Shown here: positions 1 through 10,000 of the stretch, piece by piece
How the letters are laid out: each line of letters begins with the position of its first letter
Numbering within the stretch: position 1 is the first letter of the stretch
NCBI GenBank assembly: GCA_024543015.1
Contig: JAMXCY010000013.1
Coordinates: forward strand, 1 to 14,998
Reading direction: 5' to 3'
From: Candidatus Omnitrophota bacterium
GTDB taxonomy: Bacteria; Omnitrophota; Gorgyraeia; JAFGHF01
Length of the DNA stretch: 14,998 bases
Translations under genes and position numbers: made by a program
The notes under the pieces: model-generated
The model's input: the letters and a program-made list of their open reading frames with translations, nothing else
The model's database searches: none
Told to the model about the DNA's origin: nothing

Positions 1-1
1 C

Positions 2-1090
2 GTTGTGAGTAAAGGCAATGATTTTATCCCTACAAGGATAAATGAGCTTTTTGACGCCCAGGCAAAGGATAAACAGGCCTTTTTCGTGGTTGATCAGGGA
101 GTGGGAACTGAGACGATTAAAAATATTAACTGGATTAGCCAGCGCTCTTCAGAAGTATATGGAATCAATACACAGATTATGGAAGTTCCCGGAGGAGAAC
201 AGGTTAAAAATGGAGAAGCCTGGGCGAATAAAGTAATTGCAGAGATGAACCGGTTTGGTCTACAGAGGAAAGCGCTAGTTGTGCTTGTGGGTGGCGGGGC
301 GGTCCTGGATATGAGTGGTTTTGCTGCCAGCAAGTTTCACAGGGGCGTAAGAGTCGTGCGCATTCCCACGACACTGCTTTCTCAGATCGATGCCGGGATT
401 GGGGTGAAAAACGGCGTGAATTATTTAGGAGAGAAAAATTTATTAGGCTTTTTCCAAGCCCCAAGCCTTGTCGTTGTGGACCCATTGTTGTTAGCTCCTT
501 TAGACCAGAGGCAGATGCGCGCGGGCCTGACTGAGGCAGTGAAGATTGGTGTCGCTTTAAGCGAAGAATTGCTTAAGTTACTTGAGGCCAATTATCAAGA
601 TCTGCTCAATAAAGACTTTTCGCCGCAAAGTAAAAGCTTAGAGATTATGTGGCGCACCATCGTAGCTCATTTAAAACAGATAGAGACTGATCCTACTGAG
701 ATGAAAGATACCCGCCCGCTGGATTTAGGACATCAGTGGGGACATAGACTGGAGATGATCACCGGTCATCGGCTCAATCACGGTGAGGCTGTAGCTGTCG
801 GTATTGCTCTGGATAGCCATATTTCTGCTTATGGTGGATATGCCGGAAGTAAGAGAAACTATATCACTGCTCAGCAGCTAGAAAGGATTCTTGGTTTATT
901 CGAGAACATAGGCCTACCGATATATGATGAAGCGGCAATTCTGGAAGCCATCTGGCCGGGACTACAAAGTTTTCGCAGGCATTTAGGAGGACAGCTTACT
1001 ATATCGTTGATTGACGGTATTGGCAAAAAGAAAGACGTGCATCGAATCTATAAACAAGAAGTAAGAGCAGGGTTAGAGTATCTTCAAAAG
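2..1090 (+). other. Domain: sugar-phosphate cyclase, dehydroquinate synthase superfamily, EboD/EEVS-like
   Basis: Residues 1-363 form a nearly complete NAD-dependent cyclase; the extreme N terminus may lie upstream. Visible landmarks are PGGEQVK, the NAD-binding GGGAVLD (97-103), DAGIGVKNGVN (130-140), EKN (144-146), TEAVK (177-181), GHQWGH (243-248) and LNHGEAV (258-264). The metal ligands of dehydroquinate synthase (Glu, His, His) fall at E178, H244 and H260. R114, D130, K136, N146, K181, K225 and H248 match other active-site positions with the spacing expected from the Aspergillus enzyme. The C-terminal part (FRRHLGG then LTISLIDGIG) and TRPLDLGH resemble EboD and 2-epi-5-epi-valiolone synthase-type cyclases more than AroB. 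In that segment RR replaces the usual KK of AroB. Substrate is not determinable by eye. What is odd is an intact cyclase fused into a giant protein. Confidence 0.85.
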
Positions 1091-4000
1091 CGGCATGAAA
1101 ATAGAGACAGCGGCCAATCTCCAAACGGTCTGGAATTCATTGGCGGCAGAAGTGACGAACTCGGCCCCGCCGGTCTTATACAGAGGATCTTACGCACCTT
1201 CTTCCCGGGTTTTGGGCTTTTCATAGTGGAGCCGGGAAAGGGACAGGCATCTTTAGCAGATATAGAACAGGTTAAGGAACAGGCGTTAACAAAGGCAGCG
1301 CAGACACTGAAAGGAAGAAATGTGTTCATCCTGCAGATGGAATATGGGTTCTCGATGAAGTTTTTGCAGGCATTTCGTGAACACCTGGAAAATGTTTATG
1401 GTTCTTCTGCCCAGGAAGCAGCCTATAACACCGGAGAATTAGCCAAGGTGCTGATGGCCGGTGGATTGGGAAGTTTTAAGCCAGATCTGGTCAGAGGTTG
1501 GTATCAAGTGCTCAGCCAATATTGGGGCAGCCTTGAAGCCAGGAGCCGCCTGCATGTAATGGGCGTGCTTTATGCCCAGGCGATAAAGGGCCAGGGACGC
1601 CTCAGGTCTCGGGGGGCTGCGCTGGCTAATCAGGATATTGTGGAAATTGCCAGAAATAGATTAACCAAAGTAAAAACATACTCAATAGACCTAAATATTC
1701 AAGTCAATAGCAGCCGGATTGACAAGATAGATGTAGAGATTTATAAGAATCCTTATTCGGAACTGGAGGAATACTGGTTATATTCCCCAAGGGTATTCCA
1801 TGAGGCCTATCCCGGGGAGCATAATGACGATTACCGGGCGGTCCAGGCGCTGCTTTACCGCAAGGTAGTTTTGAAATTTATTGAAGAGAGTTATCGGCAG
1901 GGAACAATAGCGGGTAAATTACTCTTTTCCACCAGTGAAGTGAATACTACTTTGGCGGTTCCCGCTGTTGTAGATGATGAGTATAGAAATGATCCCGAGG
2001 GTTTATTCAGCGGTCTCATAGTCCACCATTATAACCATACTATAGTAGCAGAAGGGATACCGTGGTATAAAGATTATATGTTTGACCGATTAAAGATAGC
2101 CGAAGAATTTAGAGATGCTATTGCTGATGGGAAAGTAGATTTGGTGGAGATAACTGGTCGGGTAAGTGACTTTATTACTGGTTCTTCAAGCAAACATACA
2201 CGGATATTGCGCGAGAGTATATTTAGTAAATTTGCGCATAAAGTTATAGAGGATGACTTATTTGGCAACAGCGAAGGTTCGGATATTGAGCGTTGGCAGG
2301 GTGAAGAAGTCAAAAGGCTAATTTCTGACTATATGCAGCGCTTAAACGTTGATGATTACAGCCTGCTTTTTGAGGCCTTAGAAAATAATCCAGATACCAA
2401 AAGCGGATTTATTGCAGAATTGTTAGTGGCCAAAAGAGAACAAAAGAGAAGCTTTATCAAAGAGTTGTTTAAAGGGACTTTCTCTGAGTCTATTGAAGAA
2501 ATTGGTATGAGTGAAGAGGAATTCGAGCCATTAATCGCCAGGCCATTCTTTACTTTTGTGAGGAGGTTTGTTGATTACAAATCTGGCGATTTGATAATAG
2601 ATATTCTTTATCAGCCTGAATTTAGAGAAAGGGTTGTTCGCTCGGGAGCGGTAATCTTTATTGGCGGCAGAAGATTCAGCACATTTGCAAGTCTGCAACA
2701 GCAGAGAATAAGAAATCTAATTCAAGAAGACCCCCGAATGAGATATCATATTATCTATGTTTCAAACCACAACGTATTTAGCTCCTGGTTAATCCAGCAG
2801 GGCACAGACTTTGGTGGGATGTTGTCTTGGAAGGGCAAAGAGGCCGGCCCGACAAGTTACGCTAATGCCCAGCAAAATGGCGCGCCAACTTTTGCTTCGC
2901 CTGATGGAGTTATTCCGGAGAGGGTGCAAGCTGTGCAGAGAGAAGCAGGAGAAGTTATCGGCGGCAATGGCTATATTGTCGATTATGAAGATAGGCCCTG
3001 GGATGACGGAGAAACCAGGCCCAGTAAAGATTCGTTTATTCAGAGATTAGAACAGGCCAGCAGCGATTATTCCAATCCGGATGATTATGGCGTTCTGGCC
3101 TTCAATGCTCTGCGGATGGGTATGACCGAAGGAGACATCCGCAGCCAGGCCAAGGGCTTAATTCGCCTTTGGGCTAAGCAGATTGAGCAGAAAACTCAAG
3201 ACGCCCACCCGAGTAATTATCCTGCTGCTAGCAACAAACAAATGTTAAAGCCAACGGTAACTTTAGAGAAGAACCCAGAGGAAACAACTTTTAGAGTTGT
3301 CAGTGTTGATGGTTCCATCAAGTTTTCTACGCGCAATGTAGTACGTAAGATCCCTGAACCTTTGTTGCGTCAATGGCACAGAGAGCAAAATCGCGTAATT
3401 GCCCAGATAGAAGAAATACTTGCCGGAATTTTGGCTCGTGCGCCACCGGAGAAGGCCATCAGAGTTAAACTTATCGGCGAGAAGGGAGCCAAACTATTCA
3501 CTATACAAGATGAACCTGAAGCCCTTGTCTTTACCATTCATTGGGTATTGCTGGAGAGTGGCAATAAAGAGACTCTGCTCGCCGATATCCGCCGTCACGA
3601 AAGCAAAGAATTAGAAAATTTAGAATTACCTACGCACCAAGCCCACCAAATTGCCCTCCAGGTGAGTTATCAGTATTTTAGAACCCACCCCCAAAAGTTA
3701 GTGCAATTCTTTAAAGAAACTGAGCAAGATGAGGATATCCGCATCGATGCAGAATATCGCAATCTTTTAAGCCCGCTAGCGTTAGAGCAAATGGCGGCAA
3801 AAATTGCGAAAGTAGTTTTGGGCCACAGAGGTCAGAAACAAAGGCCGGTCAACATCCTTTTTGTTGGTCCGCCTGGATCGTTAAAATCGGAAATCATAGT
3901 CATCATCAAATACATCTTAGAAAGCATAGGATTAACTGTGGCAGTAGAAGATGAGGCCTATCGCGATATAGGAGAGGAAAATAGTTTCCGGCATTATGAC

Positions 4001-7000
4001 GAAAAGCACACAGGTAAAGATGTTGTTATTGTTGAGGCAGTGAAAAAATTGCCTGCTGATGAAGGCTTATTAGATTTATTTATCAGGCTCAATGGTAGCT
4101 ATACTGCCCGTCAGGTTCGGATTACTGACTTAAGTAATTCCTATCACTATGCACAGATAAGGACAGAAGCCGAAGTTACTTCCCGTAGTGTAAGGGAGTC
4201 AGGCATTGTGGTTAACACTGACTTTGTGACGACAGAATTTCTGCAATCCGGAAAGCTAAAGGAATTATTAGAAAGCGCTTTCTCTAAACCAGACCTTTCT
4301 GCAAAAGCAGACCGCACACCTTACCGCCAGACTATCTTAAAACCCTCAGCTCTTAAATTATATAATAAATATCCTATCCTCCAGGAGTATGAACCGCAGA
4401 ATCTCATAGATACACTAAAGTGGCTAACTGACAATAGAGACAAACTCGGCGGAAATAGCCTTAGATATCTTATCCAAGCCCTTACCATTGCAGATAGGCT
4501 GCCCAAAGATGAAAAACCAGCACACTGGCGGTACTCAGCAGCAGCCTATGACTTTTACCTAAAAAGCGAGCTTCTACAAGGTTATGAAATCCAGAACTTA
4601 GAAGATACACTAAGATGGCTTAATGATAATAGAAGCAAACTCGGAGGAAATAGCCTTGGCTATCTTATGCAAGCACTTATAATTGCAGATAGATTACCTG
4701 AAAGTGCAAATACACACAACTGGCAATTTGCAGCAGGGGCCTATGACTTTTACCTACAGAGTAAGCTACTCCAAGATTATAAAGTCCAGAACTTAGAAGA
4801 TACACTAAGATGGCTTAATGATAATAGAAGCAAACTCGGAGATAATAGCCTTAGTTATCTTGTCCTAGCGCTTGATATTGCAGGTAGATTACCTGAAGGT
4901 ACAAATACACAAAGATGGCAATTTTCAGCGGCGGCATTTGATCGCGCTGTTCGGGAAAAAGAGGTTATCCGCAAAGAGATCCATAGAATATGGAGTAATA
5001 ATTTAGGTAAGGGATTATACAGGACAGACCTGGCAAGGCTGCGAGCCCTATTTAATCCTGAGCTTTTACTCAATCTTAGGACAAAGAGACCCCTTTCAGC
5101 TTCCTACAGAAATATGATACTCGGTTTTGCCTATAATCTTTATGGAGAAGAAGAGATTAAAGAATCTTCACTGCTTAGAAAAAGGGGACAGACAGGGGAT
5201 AGACCAGGTGGCGCAAACGGTTTCATCACAACCCCAATCCTTATAGCTATCGGCACTATATCTACAGTTATATTAGCCGTTCTCGGCAAGTTGCCTTTGG
5301 GTCTATTGCCAATTGTCGGGCTGCCAGTTGGCGGAGAAGCCATTTTTGCTAACGGAAATATTGAATCGCTGTTGGCTATTGGTGTATTGCTGGGGATGGC
5401 CAGCTTCACACCTTACCGCCAGACTATTTTGCCTGGTGAGAGGGGAATGAAGTTGCGACATCTGAAAATAAGAGACCTACACCAGCGCACTTTAGAACTG
5501 GCTCTGCGGAGATTCAGTGGCGAGGATGTGTCCAGAAAGATAGGCGCGCTGAAACGCAGTATTCGCGCCAGCGGCATTCAAAGGGCTAAAGAAATTATTG
5601 GCTTTATCGAGAAAGGTAATGAACCGGCAGCGTTAGCAATTTTGGCCGGCCTTTCCATGAAACTTAAGAAAGGCAGGAAAGAGCTTCTCACACAGCGCTT
5701 TGCCCGTCAGAAAACAAGGCCGAAGATTGAAGAAGAAAATGACGGCCAGATTGCTATCTGGATGGGCCGGGTCAGGAAGAAAGGCGGCGCTACAGTTGTT
5801 GAGCAGAGGCCGGAAACACGCCGACTTTACCGCTGGCAGCGAATTTTGGATCAGATTTTTGCCCGGCTCGCAGATGATTATCGCTCAATAAAAGAGCTGG
5901 CGCAAAAAACTTCTGATATATCTATCCGCCTGCATCAGTTTGCTCCTGAGGAAAAGTCTCCCGAACTTACTCCCTTTATCGAAGAGATAGAAAAGTTAAA
6001 AGATTCTTTAAGAGGGGTAAAAATAGAGTCAAAACAGGAAGCCGTTAGGGAAATGCAGATAACCCAGAACTTTCTTAAGGCCAACAAACTCGATTTTGCC
6101 TTCGCCAGCTTAAGGGCCGCGTTGACCTTTATTGACCTGCGCCTGGAAGAGATAGATGGCGAAATAGGCAATCTGGAACATTTGCGGTTTAGATTACGCG
6201 AGATTGGACAAAGCAGGTTCAGTAGAGTTTCCGAGCAAGCCCAAAGAATTAAGCAATCGCTCTTGAGGAGTAAGTTGAATAAAGCAACCATTGCCAGGTT
6301 TAGGGGAGACTTAAGGAAGTTTATTGCTTGGCCTTTCTTAAGCGAGCCGGACTTCATGGGTGTGCGGAATTTAATTACGCGCACTGAAGAATTGCTGGCG
6401 GGCTTAAAGGTGCCGCTGGATATTCAACAAAGGCTTTTCCCGGATACAAGCAGAGCAGTAGAACAGCTTGTCGAAAGGCTGGATTTGGTGGCGACAATTG
6501 TTGATGAGTCGGCTGCAGCTGCTCGGTTTATGGCCGACTATAACACCTTCCTCAATCAGGTGCATTTGGGTAAGGTTAAAGGATTTGGCGATGACGAGGC
6601 AGTATTCAATAAAATCTATCGCGATTGGGCCAAAGATAACGACCTGGTGCGTGGTTCGCCACGTTATTGGCGAGCTCGCCTTTATAAAACCGCCTTTATC
6701 TCCGAACGTTCCCCGGTCTTTCACGCCGCTGATACCATCCTTTTAAGCCTTAAGGTGGATAATTTCGGCCGGCTGATCCGTAGTTTACAAAAAAATAAAC
6801 GCAATAATATTCTAAACGTCATCTTGGTTTTCTTAAACCGAGAGCCCCCGATTACTTATGCCCGGCGTATCCCTGTTAATGAGCGCAATAGTTTCCTTGA
6901 AGCAATGATTCAGGCAGCGCGAGAAGACTTTAAATTGGATCAGCAGGCAACACCAGAGGACATCAGTAAACTCTATCGCGCTTTCCAATTACCGCAGCCC

Positions 7001-10000
7001 GCAGAAGACACACGGTCCGAACTCATCAAGCGTCTTAAGGACGTGCGTAATCCGGAGGGGAGGCTTGAGCTTGCCGAGAAACTCAACCTTGATACTCGGC
7101 CCATCCAGGCGGGGTTATTGGACGCTGGCTATGTCGGCCATGACATGGCCATGAAGGAAATCATGAATCCCGATAATCGGGACTTGGTCGCCGTTTACGG
7201 GGGCTCGGGTGCTGATATTTCTAATTTTCTCCTCTCAACCAACGCCACCACGGCGTATTTCGTGGACCATGTCAAGGTCCGGACGGCGAAGTTGAGGGAA
7301 TGGCTTGATCAGTGGAGCAATCGCATTTTTGAACATCTGATACGGAGTTATCTGGCCGATAAGGCAGGGTATGGATTTGGGCGTTCAGAATTGAGAATGA
7401 AAGATATTGAAATGAAAGTCATCTCTGAACTCAAGGCCATGGGTGTTCCGAGGAAGAGCATCAAGATACATGAGAAGAAAAAAGAAGGATCCGTTGTATT
7501 GGAATTTGACTGGGCTTACCGAGGCCAAAAACCGAAGAGAAGAAAAATCATCTTTTTGAAGGCAGACATCACTCGACCCCGGGCCTACCCGAAGGCTCTC
7601 AAGCAGGCTTTAAGTGAAGGGATCGATCTCTATTACCAAAGGGCGGCTTTTGCCGCCGCGTCAAGCTATAAGAAGTTTCTACCCGGGATAGCTAGAAGTG
7701 TTCGGAAAAACGGATTCCTCGCCCTCGACGGCGCCTATTACGTTAACGGACATCGCGATATAGAGCCGTCGGATATCCTCTCCCGGATAAAAAGCGTGTC
7801 ATTCCGATCCCCCGATACGCAAGCATCCATGGAGCTTAACGCGTTTAGAGAAGCTGTCCGGGCGTTACGACACAATGTACATTTTCCGGCGGATCTTCGC
7901 GGATATGGTTTCGATCTCAAGCTCTTCCAACGAGTGCCTCACGCCCCATCCGGCGCGCATCTGGCGGAAGATGATGATGCAGATGATATCCAAGAAACAT
8001 TCGGCCCAGGTGTCAGATTCTATAAGACCCCGAAAAAGAGACTGAAGACTGAAAAAGCAAGTGAAAAAGCTACAGAATCCTCCGGCGCGTGGGTGGCACA
8101 TTCAAGATACCCAGTGATCGAATATCACGATTTAAGACTTGATGGAGGAAAAAGGTTCGATCAAATCGATAACGCTTGGTTAAAAAAACTCGCAGAAAGA
8201 GGAGTAAATGTTTTGTGGCTAAGCGGCGTCTACGAGGACAGTGAATATTCGCAAAAATTAAATGAATATTGGGGACGCAAGAATCATATACGCCAAGTCA
8301 GAAGCGCGTTTTCGATTTCGGAGTACACACCCAAAAAGTTATTAGGAGGAAAAGAAGGGTTTGATGATTTAGTTGCCAGGGCCAACGGATTTGGTATCAA
8401 AATCGGTTTAGATGTTGTTTTGAATCATCTGGCGCTTGATTCGCCTATTGTTCAAGAGCACCCAGAATATTTCTTGAGTCCAGAAACGACTAACGAAACC
8501 ATTCATCCAGACCAATGGAACAACTTAGAGCTTGATCCGGCAGATACTTTGTCTAAGGTATTCATACATCCACAATTAAGAAAAGTATTTTATTTTGGTG
8601 GAGGAAATCAAACCGATACGCAAAGGGTAATTTGGTTGGATACAATTCAATTTAATTATTTGAATGAAAACATGCGTGCGTACATGAGGAACGTTATTTT
8701 TCAGGTTGCAGAAATGACAAACGGAGGAGCCATTCGCTTAGATGCCGTATTTCATTTATTGCGTTTAGAGTACAAAGAGGCATGGTTCAAAGAAATGAGC
8801 TGGGAAGAGTTTGATCAAAAATACCCGTTAGGGCATGAGGCTATGAGGCATGTGCTGCAGGAATTAAAGAGGAAGTATCCAAATATTATCTTGATATCCG
8901 AATACTTCGGAGGTAGGGGTGACTATATGTTAGAGCTTGGTTTTGACTTTTACTATGAAGGCTATATCCGCGAGGCTCTAATCCATCATGACATTCAGGG
9001 TCTAAAGAAGTTCTTAAGCATGATAACCCCAGAACAGAAATTCCGTTTTTTGAAGTATCTTGAAAATCATGACTTGCAAGATCGAATCACTCGGTTGTTA
9101 GGTAGGAACGCGGCGAAGGCAGCAACTGTATTATTGTATACACTCCCAGGTGCTTCTTTAGTGATGCATGGTCAATCACACGGACACTCTTTGTGGATGC
9201 CAAGCGCTACTTATGTTGATGGGGGAATAGATTTTGGTCCAGAGCAGGATAATGAAGAAATATACGAACTTCACCGAAAACTCGGCATGCTTACATCTAA
9301 TGATATCTTTAGGAATGGACTGTTTGAGTTAATTCCTTACCGTACAGATGATAATAACCAAAATGTAGTTGTTTTTAAAAGAGAGTGGAAGGGAAAAAGC
9401 GCCATTGTTGTCGTCAATTATTCCGATCATTTAACCGGAATAAATGTTGAAGTTGGGGGATTTAGACAGAAATTAAATTTAAGTCCATGGGGCTTTGAGA
9501 TCATTGAAATTGACGACGCCCGGCTGGCAGCTTTTGAGTCATCCGACTTTGGTGATCATCCAACCTTGCGGAAGTTGCAATGGGTATCTTCGGGAAGATT
9601 TGCAGACTGGTATTTCCAAGGTAATGGTTTAAAACGAAATCAGGCGTTTCTGTATCGATCGGCTCAATTTACTCAGATCAGGCTTCTATCCAGACATGGT
9701 AGAGCCTCCTTTTCATTAGATCCAAAACATATCGATTTGAAGAACCTAAACGGACCTCAGGGAGGTAGAAGGGAACTCCAAATTCCAACGGATATTATTT
9801 TTGTAGCAGAACAAGATCCTAATCACGGTCGTATTGTTAATTTATATTCCCTAAGTGACTTTACCAATGGCCATAATGGTGAGAAGCCAACTCCGATTTC
9901 AACCTATGTTTATCCAAAGTCAGATTTCGGTTACGCTGATGATGAATTAAAAGCAAAAGGAACCATGCGGCATCCCCATTTGTTAGCGGCTATGGATGTT

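Larger units (their letters stand above)
4315..5427 (+). other. In-frame module bounded by 21-bp direct repeats
   Basis: The 21 bases at 4315-4335 recur exactly at 5407-5427, 1,092 bases later (364 codons). Both copies encode TPYRQTIL, the last two codons differing synonymously. The segment between them carries three tandem 65-residue repeats, a basic linker and a hydrophobic hairpin. Removing one repeat plus the interior would leave a seamless frame joining the P-loop domain to the helical spacer. The interior repeat region is AT-richer than its flanks (the line at 4801 counts 20 G+C of 60). The arrangement looks like an in-frame cassette gained by duplication of an end or by recombination; no transposase is present. 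Confidence 0.65.

Noticed and set aside
4352..4936. Possible CRISPR or non-coding satellite array
   Set aside because: Period is exactly 65 codons, there are no spacer/repeat alternations, and the units are coding in frame with protein-level conservation.
4315..5427. Classical insertion sequence or intein bounded by the 21-bp repeats
   Set aside because: There is no transposase, no inverted repeats, and none of the Cys/Ser start, His-Asn end or homing-endonuclease motifs of an intein.
5935..6384. 149-codon antisense ORF, the longest alternative frame in the window
   Set aside because: It lies wholly opposite the helical region of the giant frame, has no recognisable domain, and its Leu/Ser-rich composition is what antisense of Lys/Glu/Leu codons gives.
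6468..6746. Plus-strand 92-codon ORF in another frame, overlapping a 106-codon antisense ORF
   Set aside because: Both are shadows of the continuous frame; neither has a convincing ribosome binding site or known motif.
8338..8366. Purine-rich GGAGG-like sites inside the frame as internal gene starts (also near 2560 and 14020)
   Set aside because: No upstream stop separates a preceding gene, and each lies within a domain instead of at a domain border.
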